From Marmoricola sp. URHB0036 (GTDB taxonomy: Bacteria; Actinomycetota; Actinomycetes; Propionibacteriales; Nocardioidaceae), in the NCBI RefSeq assembly GCF_000426045.1, contig NZ_AUEP01000017.1, positions 1-64,000 on the forward strand: DNA of 64,000 nucleotides, read 5' to 3'. The position numbers and the translations under genes were made by a program. This document shows, one piece after another, positions 6,967 to 15,283 of the stretch. The notes under the pieces were generated by a model that searched no databases, was not told where the DNA came from, and saw nothing but the letters and a program-made list of their open reading frames with translations. Position 1 is the stretch's first letter. Each line of letters opens with the position of its first letter.

Positions 6967-8422
6967 CGTTGTCGACGTACGTCGCTCCCCGACCCCGGGA
7001 GCGCCACTCCTCGAGGGTCAGCTCGGTGGAGAGGGACCGGTACTCGTCCTGCACCGCCCGCATCCGTCGTACGACGGCCGAGCTGGTCATCATCATCACC
7101 ACCTCGTAGTTCAGGGCGAACGAGCGGTAGTCCATGTTCGACGACCCGATGACGGCGAGGTCCTCGTCGACGGTGAAGTGCTTGGCGTGCAGCACGAACG
7201 GTGAGGGATAGAGCCAGATCCGCACACCGGCCTCGAGCAGGGCCGCGTAGTAGGAGCGCTGCGCGTGGGCCACCATGAACTGGTCGGCCTCCGCCGACAC
7301 GAACAGCTCCACGTCGACGCCCCGCTGGGCCGCGGTCGTCACGGCGTACAGCAGCGACTCGTCCGGGACGAAGTAGGGACTGGTCAGCGACAGCCGACGA
7401 CGAGCGCGGTAGATCATCGAGTTGAACAGCCGGAGGTTGTTCTCCGTGACGAACCCGGGACCGCTCGGCACCACCTGGCAGGACACGTCGCGCACGGCGT
7501 CTCGTCGGGCCGGGGCCGGCGGGACCGCTTCGAGGGTGGGCGTGAGGTCCTCGAGGGTCTCGGCCCGCCAGTCGGTCGCGAACACCACGTTGAGCTGGCG
7601 TACGACGGGACCGGTGACCCGCGTCATCAGCTCGACCCACTCGCGACCGGCCTTGTGGTTCTTCGGCTTGTCGTAGCCCGGCTCGATCAGGTTCTGCGAG
7701 CCCATGAACCCGACCCGTCCGTCGACCACGAGGATCTTGCGGTGGTTGCGCAGGTCGGGTCGTCGTACCTCACCCTTGAGCGGAGCGATCGGCAGCATCG
7801 GTGCCCACCGGACCTTGGTCGCGTCGAGCCGTTCCTTGAACTGCTTGTAGCCCGGGATGCCGCGCGAGCCGAGGTGGTCGAACAGGAACCGGACGTCGAC
7901 CCCACGCTCTGCGGCAGCCGCCATCGCCTCGAAGAAGTCCGAGGTCCGGTCGTCCCACGAGGAGATGTAGAACTGCACGTGCACGAAGCGCTGGGCGCCC
8001 TCGATCTCGGCACACATGGCCGCGATCGATCCGTCGTAGTCGGGGAAGAGCTCGACGCTGTTGCCTGCGGCCATCGGCAGCGCACCGAGCCGCTGGTTGA
8101 GCCGGGTCAGGTCGTCGACGTTGTGGCGGACCCCGTCCGACCGCGGGGGGTCCTCCTGCTGACCCGATACCGCCTCGAGCACGCGTGCGTTCACCTCGCT
8201 CTGCCAGGCGCGGCGCTTGCGTCCGACGCTGGTGCTGCCGAACAGCAGGAAGGCGACGATGCCGAGGTACGGCACGGCCAGGATCAGGATCAACCAGGCC
8301 ATCGCGGTCGAGGGCTTCCGGTTGCCGGGCAGCACCCCGAGGGCCAGCACACAGATGACGATGTTCGCCAGAACCAGGGCTGCAGCAAGCAGCCCGGCAA
8401 GCCACGCTGCACCCTCCGACAC
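6938..8422 (-). CDS. cls: Cardiolipin synthase (phospholipase D family)
   Basis: This 494-aa membrane enzyme would condense phosphatidylglycerol with a second phospholipid to form cardiolipin. Two N-terminal membrane helices (about residues 5-60) are followed by two HKD/PLD repeats: NHRKILVVDGRVGFMGSQN and LHAKHFTVDEDLAVIGSSN. The catalytic His, Lys and Asp are present in both, so it should be active. The start is GTG 8422. It coincides with the predicted transcription start (-10 TAGCGT on the minus strand at 8434-8429), so the mRNA may be leaderless. It shares an intergenic region with the AI-2E-type gene, with one regulon palindrome between them. Confidence 0.9.
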   Translation of the reverse strand: MSEGAAWLAGLLAAALVLANIVICVLALGVLPGNRKPSTAMAWLILILAVPYLGIVAFLLFGSTSVGRKRRAWQSEVNARVLEAVSGQQEDPPRSDGVRHNVDDLTRLNQRLGALPMAAGNSVELFPDYDGSIAAMCAEIEGAQRFVHVQFYISSWDDRTSDFFEAMAAAAERGVDVRFLFDHLGSRGIPGYKQFKERLDATKVRWAPMLPIAPLKGEVRRPDLRNHRKILVVDGRVGFMGSQNLIEPGYDKPKNHKAGREWVELMTRVTGPVVRQLNVVFATDWRAETLEDLTPTLEAVPPAPARRDAVRDVSCQVVPSGPGFVTENNLRLFNSMIYRARRRLSLTSPYFVPDESLLYAVTTAAQRGVDVELFVSAEADQFMVAHAQRSYYAALLEAGVRIWLYPSPFVLHAKHFTVDEDLAVIGSSNMDYRSFALNYEVVMMMTSSAVVRRMRAVQDEYRSLSTELTLEEWRSRGRGATYVDNVMRLTAALQ

Positions 8423-8456
8423 CCCTGCACGCTAGGAGGCGCGCGGCGCTGCAGCG

Positions 8457-8473
8457 TCACCCGAGACGGGTGA
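8457..8473. promoter_or_regulatory. Regulon palindrome site 3 (perfect arms), divergent cls / AI-2E promoters
   Basis: TCACCCGAGACGGGTGA has perfect 7-bp arms (TCACCCG/CGGGTGA). Toward cls, -10 TAGCGT is 31 bp from the centre. Toward the AI-2E gene, a weaker GACCAT starts 32 bp from the centre. Confidence 0.7.
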
Positions 8474-8548
8474 GCCCCGGAGACGAGGCCGGACGCGACC
8501 ATGAGCGGGGCCGGTCACGCGCCCGAGGCAACCGGAGCAAGGAGTCAC

Positions 8549-9667
8549 GTGTCCTCTTCTCCCGCTGAAGTCCCGCCCGCGGCCCCGGAGGCCGCCCGGG
8601 TACTGCCCCGTGCCTTCATCGTGCTGTTGAGCTTCGCGGCTGCGACTGTGATCATCGCGGGGCTCAGGGGCGCGAGCGGGCTGGTGGGACCGGCCTTCCT
8701 CGCACTGGTGCTGACCATCGCGTCGTACCCGATGCGTCGGTGGATGGACCGGCACATGCCCAGCTGGCTGGCATCGCTGCTGTGCCTGCTCTTCGTCTAC
8801 CTGATGGTCGTGGTCCTGGCGATCTGCATGATCGTCGCGACCGCGCGGTTCGCCCATCTGCTGCCCCAGTACGAGGACGAGTTCAACGCCCAGATCAAGA
8901 ACCTGACCGACGCGCTGGACAAGCTGGGGGTCAGCTCCAGGGAGCTGCAGGACATCGCGAGCTCCTTCGACTGGAGCAAGCTCACCAGCATCATCACCGG
9001 GATCCTCAACGGCGCGCTGGACCTCGTGGGGAACCTGGTGTTCATCCTCACGCTGATCCTGTTCATGACGATCGACGGCAGCCAGTTCCCCCGTCATCTC
9101 ACGGCGGCCCGCGAGGCTCGTCCCGCGCTGATCGGCGCGATGGAGACCTTCGCTCACGCCACCCGCAGCTACCTGATCGTCTCGACGGTGTTCGGGTTGA
9201 TCGTCGCCGTGCTCGACACCCTTGCCCTCGCCCTCATCGGCGTACCCGCGCCCGGGGTCTGGGGACTGTTGGCCTTCCTGACCAACTACATCCCGAACAT
9301 CGGCTTCGTGATCGGCTTGATCCCGCCGGCGATCCTGGGCCTGCTCGAAGGCGGGCCGGGGATGATGCTCGCGGTGATCGCCGTCTACTGCGCTCTCAAC
9401 ATCGTCATCCAGTCGGTGATCCAGCCACAGGTGGTCGGTGACGCCGTGGGCCTCTCGACGACCCTGACCTTCATCTCGCTGGTCTTCTGGGCCTGGGTGC
9501 TCGGGCCGTTGGGCGCCGTGCTGGCCATCCCGCTGAGCCTGCTCGTGCGAGCCATCCTGGTCGACGCCGATCCGGACAGCCGGTGGGTGCTGCGGCTGGT
9601 GGCGAACAGCGACCTGATTGCCAAGCCCAAGAAGACGCGACGGCGACCGCGAGCCCCGGCAACCTGA
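8549..9667 (+). CDS. AI-2E family (PerM/YhhT-type) transporter-like membrane protein
   Basis: This 372-aa polytopic membrane protein has the topology of the AI-2E/PerM family: paired N-terminal helices, a soluble loop (about residues 95-160 with FNAQIKNLTDALDKLG), then five or six helices including LLAFLTNYIPNIGFVIGLIPP, the most conserved family segment. Members include autoinducer-2 exporters and Na+/H+ antiporters; substrate here is unknown. GTG 8549 is preferred because AAGGAG sits 5 nt upstream. A palindrome of the local regulon lies 75 bp upstream. A hairpin separates it from the convergent small gene. Confidence 0.85.
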   Translation: MSSSPAEVPPAAPEAARVLPRAFIVLLSFAAATVIIAGLRGASGLVGPAFLALVLTIASYPMRRWMDRHMPSWLASLLCLLFVYLMVVVLAICMIVATARFAHLLPQYEDEFNAQIKNLTDALDKLGVSSRELQDIASSFDWSKLTSIITGILNGALDLVGNLVFILTLILFMTIDGSQFPRHLTAAREARPALIGAMETFAHATRSYLIVSTVFGLIVAVLDTLALALIGVPAPGVWGLLAFLTNYIPNIGFVIGLIPPAILGLLEGGPGMMLAVIAVYCALNIVIQSVIQPQVVGDAVGLSTTLTFISLVFWAWVLGPLGAVLAIPLSLLVRAILVDADPDSRWVLRLVANSDLIAKPKKTRRRPRAPAT

Positions 9668-9692
9668 CCTGCCGGCCGTGGAGGCCGGTCAG
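9664..9692. terminator. Bidirectional hairpin between convergent genes
   Basis: CTGACC (9664-9669) and GGTCAG (9687-9692), with an inner GGCC/GGCC pairing, form a hairpin. It overlaps the stop codons of both the AI-2E gene and the 69-aa gene. Confidence 0.65.
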
Positions 9693-9898
9693 TCCTCCGG
9701 GATCGTCACGATCTCCACGACGTCGATGCCGAGCGAGTTCAGGAGGTTCAGGACCCCCTGCAGCTCCTCCTGGTCGGTCATGTCGCCCACCAGCGTGGTC
9801 TGGGCGCGATGTGTCCTGGTCGTGAGGTGCGGGAAGGCGCTCACCAGCTCGTCGGTGAGCTCGCCGTCCACCCGGATGAGCATCCTGGTCATGGGCAT
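9689..9898 (-). CDS. Small conserved-looking protein, 69 aa, function unknown
   Basis: This 69-aa soluble protein reads as a beta-alpha-beta unit: MLIRVDGELTDELVSAFPHL, then THRAQTTLVGDMTDQEELQG and VLNLLNSLGIDVVEIVTI. The THRAxTTLxG...DQEELQGVL...LGI pattern resembles small actinobacterial proteins of unknown role that I recall beside DUF1269/HdeD genes (memory, not a search result). The ATG at 9898 overlaps the stop of a 16-codon leader as TGATG, and it has no strong ribosome site of its own, so translation is probably coupled. The gene is divergent from the DUF1269 pair, with two regulon palindromes between them. Confidence 0.72.
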   Translation of the reverse strand: MPMTRMLIRVDGELTDELVSAFPHLTTRTHRAQTTLVGDMTDQEELQGVLNLLNSLGIDVVEIVTIPED

Positions 9899-9948
9899 CA
9901 CGGCCGCACCGTTTCGTTGCCGTGGAAGTGACGGACGACGGAACTCAC
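9898..9948 (-). CDS. Putative 16-aa leader peptide coupled to the 69-aa gene
   Basis: GTG at 9948 is preceded by GAGGAG with about 6 nt spacing and opens a 16-codon frame, MSSVVRHFHGNETVRP. Its stop TGA shares its A with the ATG of the next gene. The predicted transcription start (near 9973, -10 TACGTT at 9985-9980) lies about 25 nt upstream. I see no run of one amino acid, so classical attenuation is not indicated; coupling is the simplest role. Confidence 0.5.
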   Translation of the reverse strand: MSSVVRHFHGNETVRP

Positions 9949-10008
9949 GGTCACTCCTCTCTACCTGGTGGAGGACCAGAACGTAGGCCGAGCGCTCCGC
10001 CCGACGCC

Positions 10009-10025
10009 TCACCGGATTCGGGCGA
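10009..10025 (-). promoter_or_regulatory. Regulon palindrome site 4 (toward the 69-aa gene)
   Basis: TCACCGGATTCGGGCGA is centred on 10017. On the minus strand -10 TACGTT begins at 9985, 32 bp from the centre. Confidence 0.65.
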
Positions 10026-10068
10026 GCCCGGCCGCCGATCCATCGGTTGTGTCGCGCCCTCTGCGCAT

Positions 10069-10085
10069 TCACGGGATTCGGGTGA
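10069..10085 (+). promoter_or_regulatory. Regulon palindrome site 5 (toward the DUF1269 pair)
   Basis: TCACGGGATTCGGGTGA is centred on 10077. A -10-like GAGTCT starts at 10108, 31 bp away, and the ATG at 10120 falls exactly on the predicted transcription start. Confidence 0.65.
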
Positions 10086-10119
10086 GGCCGGCGACTCGCG
10101 GGGCATCGAGTCTGGCGCC

Positions 10120-10611
10120 ATGGCGACACTGACAGTCTGGAGGTTCGACAGCCCCGAAGGGGCGGACGAGGCGTCGCGCACGTTGCAGGAGCTGGCGCGG
10201 CAGGACCTCCTGGTGCTCCATGACGCGGCCACGGTGACCTGGGAGCGGGGCAAGAAGAAGCCGAGGACGCGCCAGCTCGCGCCCAGCACCACGGGGGCAG
10301 GAGCGCTGGGCGGCTCCTTCTGGGGGTTGCTGTTCGGGATGATCTTCTTCATGCCGCTCCTGGGGGCAGCCATCGGGGCTGCGACCGGAGCCATGGCCGG
10401 CTCGCTCAACGACGTCGGGATCGACGACAGCTTCATCAACAAGGTCCGGGACCAGGTCACGCCGGGAACCTCGGCCCTGTTCGTGCTCTCCTCCGACACG
10501 GTGATCGACAAGGTCCATGCCGCCTTCTCCGGCCTGCGACCCGCCGAGCTTCTGTTCACCAACCTCAGCACCGAGCAGGAAGCAGCGCTCCGGGACGTGT
10601 TCGCCGACTGA
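10120..10611 (+). CDS. DUF1269 family membrane protein 1
   Basis: This 163-aa protein is a typical DUF1269 member. The N-terminal half is soluble (MATLTVWRFDSPEGADEA ... HDAATVTWERGKKKPRTRQL). A Gly/Ala-rich hydrophobic hairpin follows at about residues 63-95 (GGSFWGLLFGMIFFMPLLG), then VTPGTSALFVLSSD and TNLSTEQEAALRDVFAD. The family's function is unknown. No ribosome site precedes ATG 10120 and it coincides with the predicted transcription start, so a leaderless mRNA is likely. A second DUF1269 gene follows 41 bp downstream, probably in one transcript. Confidence 0.9.
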   Translation: MATLTVWRFDSPEGADEASRTLQELARQDLLVLHDAATVTWERGKKKPRTRQLAPSTTGAGALGGSFWGLLFGMIFFMPLLGAAIGAATGAMAGSLNDVGIDDSFINKVRDQVTPGTSALFVLSSDTVIDKVHAAFSGLRPAELLFTNLSTEQEAALRDVFAD

Positions 10612-10652
10612 GTCGGCGGCGTCGCGCGCCAGACCTCCGAGAACGGACCACC

Positions 10653-11165
10653 ATGCCCAGCCTGACCGTGTGGCGCTACGACACCCCCATGGGGGCAGAC
10701 GCGGGCGGGGTGCGCCTGAAGGACCTCGAGCAACAAGGGGCGTTGCGGGTGCACGACGCCATCACGGTCACCTGGCTGAAGGAGGAGTCCCAGCCGCGGA
10801 TCGGCCAGCTGCGGCACGCGACGACGGCAGCAGCAGGCAAGGGCACCCTGCTCGGCGGGCTCATCGGCATGGTGGTGCTGGCCCCGGTGGCCGGCGCCGC
10901 GGCCGGTGCTGCGATCGGCGCGGTCGCGCACCGGCTCCGCGGGACCGGGGTCGACCGCTCCCTGCTCGAGGAGGTCAAGGCCGCGCTCGCGCCGGGTACG
11001 TCGGCACTCATCGTGCTCGCCAGCGACGTGGATCTCGACGCCGTCCGCCCGTTCCTCGACCGGCGTGACTCGGTGCTCATCCACGCCGAGCTCAGCCAGG
11101 ACGCTCCCGAAGTGCTCGCATCGGCGATCAAGCGCGCCAAGACTCCCCCGGTCCGCAAGCGCTGA
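10653..11165 (+). CDS. DUF1269 family membrane protein 2
   Basis: This 170-aa paralogue of the preceding gene has the same layout: MPSLTVWRYDTPMGADAGG, VHDAITVTWLKEESQPRIGQ, a Gly/Ala-rich membrane hairpin (LLGGLIGMVVLAPVAGAAAG), then LAPGTSALIVLASD. It is more diverged, and ends in basic residues instead of the EAALRDVFAD tail. ATG 10653 follows a weak purine stretch (GAACGGACC). It probably forms an operon with the first copy, and the two proteins may hetero-oligomerise (inference). Function unknown. Confidence 0.88.
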   Translation: MPSLTVWRYDTPMGADAGGVRLKDLEQQGALRVHDAITVTWLKEESQPRIGQLRHATTAAAGKGTLLGGLIGMVVLAPVAGAAAGAAIGAVAHRLRGTGVDRSLLEEVKAALAPGTSALIVLASDVDLDAVRPFLDRRDSVLIHAELSQDAPEVLASAIKRAKTPPVRKR

Positions 11166-11168
11166 CAT

Positions 11169-11185
11169 TGGCCCATTCCGGGTGA
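11169..11185 (+). promoter_or_regulatory. Regulon palindrome site 6 (one strong half)
   Basis: TGGCCCATTCCGGGTGA keeps the right half and the central CCC, while the far left arm is degenerate. The -10 TATCTT starts at 11209, 32 bp from the centre; this is the best -10 of the series. Confidence 0.5.
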
Positions 11186-11269
11186 TCCCGCCCGTGTGGC
11201 CCGACTCCTATCTTCTGGCAACAACCCGATCCCCCGGGAACCGTCGTACGCCCGACGTAGGAGGACCAG

Positions 11270-11686
11270 ATGAGCACAACATCGTCACACCGGGACTACG
11301 AGAACTCCACCAAGGGCGCGTGGGCGCTCGGTGGCGCCGCCTTCGCCGGCGTCATGCTGGCCACGCTGGGGGCCTTCCAGGCCCTGCAGGGCATCGCCGC
11401 GATCGCCGACGACGAGGTCTACGTGCGCGGCATCAAGTACGCCTACCAGTTCGACCTGACCACGTGGGGCTGGATCCACCTGATCCTGGGCGTGGTCGCC
11501 ATCGCCACGGGCATCGGCATCCTCGCGCAGCAGACCTGGGCGAACGCCGTCGGCATCGCGATCGCGTTCCTCAGCGCGCTGAGCAGCTTCGCGTTCATGC
11601 CGTACTACCCCTTCTGGTCGATCACCATCCTCGCCTTCGACATCTTCGTGATCTGGGCGCTCTGCTCCATCCTCGCCAACGACTGA
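11270..11686 (+). CDS. Four-helix membrane protein (DUF7144-like)
   Basis: This 138-aa inner-membrane protein has four predicted helices: GGAAFAGVMLATLGAFQALQ, a helix around WGWIHLILGVVAIATGIGIL, ANAVGIAIAFLSALSSFAF, and SITILAFDIFVIWALCSIL. The first helix with AxFAGxML...GxFQxLxG and the acidic DDEVYV loop match a family I remember as DUF7144, of unknown function. ATG 11270 has GGAGG 6-7 nt upstream. It has its own promoter with a regulon palindrome. A role in membrane stress is only inferred from company. Confidence 0.8.
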   Translation: MSTTSSHRDYENSTKGAWALGGAAFAGVMLATLGAFQALQGIAAIADDEVYVRGIKYAYQFDLTTWGWIHLILGVVAIATGIGILAQQTWANAVGIAIAFLSALSSFAFMPYYPFWSITILAFDIFVIWALCSILAND

Positions 11687-11715
11687 GCCCGGAGAACCGG
11701 CGGACCAGGCTCCGC

Positions 11716-11732
11716 TCACCCCCTGAGGGTGA
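11716..11732 (+). promoter_or_regulatory. Regulon palindrome site 7, upstream of the LAL regulator gene
   Basis: TCACCCCCTGAGGGTGA has perfect 6-bp arms around a 5-bp centre. The -10 TACGGT starts at 11755, 31 bp from the motif centre, and predicts a transcription start near 11767. This is the basis for proposing autoregulation. Confidence 0.65.
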
Positions 11733-11888
11733 CGCGGCCGGTCAGCGACGTCCCTACGGTCGACAGTAGGAGGGGGGCCGGATGCCCCTCCCCTGCGGTG
11801 CAGATCGATCCATGACCGACTCGGGCGGCCGCGGAGCTGGAGGGGTCCTCGCAGGTTGCCGTTTTCGGTCCACGACGGGAGAGCGGCC

Positions 11889-14549
11889 ATGCCGGAAAAG
11901 CCTGCGGTGCGCAAGAAGTCCGTGTCGTCGCCGCCACGCTCCAAGAAGGCAGCCCGTCTTCCCGAGCAACGCGCCGAGGAGACGGAGTCGGCGGTCCCTC
12001 GGCTCCCGCGCGTCTACGTCCCTCGTGCGCGCCTGTGGAGCCGGCTCGAGGACGTGACGGCGAGCGGGGTGACGCTCGTGGTCGCGCCGGTCGGAGCCGG
12101 CAAGACGCTCGGAGTGGCGGGCTGGCTGCGGACGACCGGCCGGGCAGCACAGACGACGTGGATCCACGCCGACGTGACCTGGTCTCCCGCACGCATGGAG
12201 CAGCTGCTCACCGACCTGGCCGAGGGTGACCCGTCCGAGGCGCGCCTGCTGGTGGTCGACGATGCCCACCAGCTGCCGACCGCCACCCAGCGGTTGCTGG
12301 ACAACCGGCTGGTCAACACCCCGGAGAGCCTGCGACTCATCCTGCTGTCGCGCTGGGACCTCCCGCTCACCCGGCTCGTGCCCGAGCTGATGGGTGACTT
12401 CTCGATCCTGCGCGGGGACATCCTCCGGATGGGCGACGAGGAGTGCATCCCGCTCGTGGTTGAGCACGCCCGCACCGACCATCCGGAGGTCATCCGGTCG
12501 GTCGTCGACCACTCCAACGGCTGGGTCGCGGCCGTCGTGCTCGCGTCGCGGGCCATCGCAGCCACCCCGGATGCGGTGACGACCGCGCGTCGCTACGTCA
12601 GGGGCGACGCGAGCATCGCCGATCGACTCGCGAGTGAGGTGTTCGCCGCCCTCCAGCCGCGCGAGCGCCACCTCCTGCTGTGCGTGGCGAACGAGGAGGT
12701 GGTCACCACCGACCAGGCGGCACACCTCTCCCACGACCCGCGGGCCGGCGAGGTCCTGGCCAACCTCGAGGCGACCGGGCTGCTGGTCACGCAGCTACCC
12801 GCCGACCCGTCGACCCCGGACTCCTCGCGCTACCGCATCCACCCACTCCTGATCGAGGCAGTACGGCGACGGCTGGTCGCCGGGGGCGTCGACGTCGCCC
12901 AGGCGCAGGCCACCATCCTGCGCGCGGTCCGCCTCGACCTGGCCAGGGGTGAGACCGAACGCGCCTTCGGTCGCCTCGTCTCGGCCAACGAGCCCGAGGA
13001 AGCCGCCCGGGTACTGGCCGAGGAGGGCATCACCATCCTGACGCGGGGCCACGGCTCCACGATCGCCGCCTTCACCCGGGCGCACCCCGACATCGTCGAG
13101 TCGGCCCCCGACACGTGGTTCGTGCTCGGACTCGAACGGTGGCTCGGCAACGACGCCAGCGGCGCCGGCCACTGGCTGGACCGGGTGGTGGCCGACTCCA
13201 AGGAGGCCGAGCATCGCGACGCACTGTGCCCCCGCATCGCCTGTGCCCGGCTGCTCCGCGCCCGGATGGGTGCCGAGCCCGTGGTGGCCGCCATCGGCCA
13301 TGCCCGCAAGGTGGTCCTGGCGCACATGCGCACCAGCGAACCGGAGCCGTTGCTGCCGCTCCTGGTCGCCGAGCTCGGCATGGCCCAGGCCTGGCTCGGT
13401 GACCTCACCGAGGCTGAGGTCAACCTGACCACGGCAGTCTCCCTGAGCCGTGCTCGCGGGCTGACCGCGTTGACGGCGGCCAGCCTGTCCCACCTCGCCC
13501 TCACGCTGTACATGCAGGGACGGGAGAGTGCCTGCATCGAGATCGCCAACGACGTGCTGCAGCAGCTGCCGATCGGCCGCACCGTCTACGTCGGCGCGCG
13601 GGTCGAGCTGGCGCGCCAGCTCGCGATGCTGTGCGACGTCCCGTGGCCGGCCGGGCAGGTCGTGCCCGACGCAGCTGCGGAGGCGGCCATGCCGCTCCAC
13701 ATCGGTGATCCGGTCGGCCGGTTCTGGGCCCGGCTGCGCGACGCCCGGCTGGCCCTGATGGCGGGATCGGTCTCGGCCGCCGAGCAGATCCTCGAGGTGC
13801 CCCCCACCTGGTTCCCGATGCCGGAGCACCTGCGCGTCGTACTGGTGCTCGAGCGCGGGTTCCTGGCCAGCCTGGCGGGTGACCCGCAGGCGTTGCGGTC
13901 CTGGGCCGAGGAGCTCGTCTCGCTGGGCGCCCGTGGTGAGGCACAGCTGCTGACCGGGCTCCGGCTCGAGCTGGAGAGCGACCGGAAGGGCGCGGTCCAG
14001 GCGTTCGCCGCGGCGCAGGAGGATGTCACCTACTCGCAGCCGGCCAGCCGAGCGCTGGCACTGACCTGCGAGGCGCAGCTGCTCGACGTGCTCGGTCACC
14101 ACGACGACGCGATCACACGACTCCGGGATGCCGCCACGCTGACCGAGGTACGCCGCAACGCGGTGCCGTTCCTGGGGTGGAGCCGGCAGGGCACGCCGAT
14201 GGAGACCCTGCTCGAGCGGCTCGAGAAGGAGACACCGACGTCGTGGATCCACGAGATCGCCGCCGCCGCGAAGGGTCGGCCCGACATCGCCTCGATCTTC
14301 GCTCCGATGACCGCGACCCCGCGTGAGCGCACGCAGGCGACCGACCCGACCGTGCGCCCGTCCTTGAGCGCCCGCGAGCGGGAGGTGCTCAACGAGCTGG
14401 CCCGCGGGGCGACGTACGCCGACATCGCGGCCGAGCTCTTCGTCTCGGAGAACACCGTGAAGACGCACGTCTCGAGCCTCTACGGCAAGCTCGCAGTCAC
14501 CCGTCGCAGCGAGGCGCTCGCCGTCGCGCGCAACCTGCACCTCCTCTGA
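11889..14549 (+). CDS. Large LuxR-family (LAL/MalT-like) transcriptional regulator
   Basis: This 886-aa cytoplasmic regulator has an AAA/STAND ATPase module at the N-terminus: Walker A APVGAGKT with Lys near residue 72, and Walker B RLLVVDDAHQL. Long helical, TPR-like repeats (about residues 330-800) would sense a ligand or partner. The C-terminus is a LuxR/GerE HTH (LSAREREVLNELARGATYAD, then VSENTVKTHVSSLYGKLAV). Length fits LAL proteins (about 850-950 aa). ATG 11889 is preferred over 11856 because GGGAG lies 7-8 nt upstream. It sits at the centre of the nine-site palindrome cluster and has a site in its own promoter, which makes it the prime candidate for the regulon's DNA-binding protein. 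No ligand is evident. Confidence 0.88.
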   Translation: MPEKPAVRKKSVSSPPRSKKAARLPEQRAEETESAVPRLPRVYVPRARLWSRLEDVTASGVTLVVAPVGAGKTLGVAGWLRTTGRAAQTTWIHADVTWSPARMEQLLTDLAEGDPSEARLLVVDDAHQLPTATQRLLDNRLVNTPESLRLILLSRWDLPLTRLVPELMGDFSILRGDILRMGDEECIPLVVEHARTDHPEVIRSVVDHSNGWVAAVVLASRAIAATPDAVTTARRYVRGDASIADRLASEVFAALQPRERHLLLCVANEEVVTTDQAAHLSHDPRAGEVLANLEATGLLVTQLPADPSTPDSSRYRIHPLLIEAVRRRLVAGGVDVAQAQATILRAVRLDLARGETERAFGRLVSANEPEEAARVLAEEGITILTRGHGSTIAAFTRAHPDIVESAPDTWFVLGLERWLGNDASGAGHWLDRVVADSKEAEHRDALCPRIACARLLRARMGAEPVVAAIGHARKVVLAHMRTSEPEPLLPLLVAELGMAQAWLGDLTEAEVNLTTAVSLSRARGLTALTAASLSHLALTLYMQGRESACIEIANDVLQQLPIGRTVYVGARVELARQLAMLCDVPWPAGQVVPDAAAEAAMPLHIGDPVGRFWARLRDARLALMAGSVSAAEQILEVPPTWFPMPEHLRVVLVLERGFLASLAGDPQALRSWAEELVSLGARGEAQLLTGLRLELESDRKGAVQAFAAAQEDVTYSQPASRALALTCEAQLLDVLGHHDDAITRLRDAATLTEVRRNAVPFLGWSRQGTPMETLLERLEKETPTSWIHEIAAAAKGRPDIASIFAPMTATPRERTQATDPTVRPSLSAREREVLNELARGATYADIAAELFVSENTVKTHVSSLYGKLAVTRRSEALAVARNLHLL

Positions 14550-14568
14550 GGCCGCGCCCCAGGCGGAG

Positions 14569-14585
14569 CCACCCGATTCGGGCGA
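14569..14585 (+). promoter_or_regulatory. Regulon palindrome site 8, upstream of hdeD
   Basis: CCACCCGATTCGGGCGA is centred on 14577. A weak -10 CACCAT begins 32 bp downstream (14609). Confidence 0.6.
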
Positions 14586-14662
14586 GGTAGCACCGACGAG
14601 CCCGGCGCCACCATGAAGGCGCATCCGTCCTGCGGGTCGATCGAGCACGTCAGGAGAACGGC

Positions 14663-15283
14663 ATGAGCGAGCACACCGGAAGTCGCGGCCATGACGACCC
14701 GGGCCTGGAGTTCGTCACGGAGACCAGGACGACCACGCTCGCCGAGCACTGGGGCCTGGTGCTGGCCTACGGCGTGCTCACGTTCGCCATCGGCGCGGTA
14801 TTGGCCGCCTGGCCCGGCGAGACGCTCAAGGTGCTCGCCATCCTGCTGGCGATCCAGCTGATCCTGATGGGCAGCGTCCAGATGTTCCTGGCGCTGGGCT
14901 CGGCGTCGTACGACCGGAACCGTCGGTGGGTCGTCGGCCTGACCGGAGTCCTGGCCGTCGTCATCGGGGTGCTGTGCCTGACCGACCCGATCCAGACCCT
15001 CAAGGTGATCGGCATCCTGATCGGCATCTTCTGGATCGTCGTCGGCCTCGGCGACCTCGTGGGTGCCTTCCTGCCGAGTACGCCCGGCTCGCGCATCTGG
15101 GACATCGTGAAGGGAGTCGTCAGCATCGGCGCCGGCATCTTCCTGGTCGCCAACCCGAAGGTGTCCCTGGGCTTCCTCGTCATCGTCACGTGCGTGTGGC
15201 TGCTCGGCTACGGGTTCATCGTCATCGTCGGCGCCCTGCGACTGCGCACCGAGCACATCCACTCCGTGCACCCCGTGTCATGA
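14663..15283 (+). CDS. HdeD family (DUF308) membrane protein
   Basis: This 206-aa protein has six hydrophobic segments arranged as repeated helix pairs (LVLAYGVLTFAIGAVLAAWP, LAILLAIQLILMG, VVGLTGVLAVVIGVLCL, IGIFWIVVGLGDLV). This is the pattern of HdeD, which is linked to acid resistance in enterobacteria; the function in actinobacteria is not established. ATG 14663 has AGGAG 7 nt upstream. The stop overlaps the next ATG (ATGA), so the two genes are translationally coupled, and the operon has its own regulon palindrome about 78 bp upstream. Confidence 0.88.
   Translation: MSEHTGSRGHDDPGLEFVTETRTTTLAEHWGLVLAYGVLTFAIGAVLAAWPGETLKVLAILLAIQLILMGSVQMFLALGSASYDRNRRWVVGLTGVLAVVIGVLCLTDPIQTLKVIGILIGIFWIVVGLGDLVGAFLPSTPGSRIWDIVKGVVSIGAGIFLVANPKVSLGFLVIVTCVWLLGYGFIVIVGALRLRTEHIHSVHPVS

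Noticed and set aside
11169-11232. A coding extension of the second DUF1269 gene into 11166-11232
   Set aside because: The stop at 11163-11165 is in frame and the region contains the promoter of the next gene.
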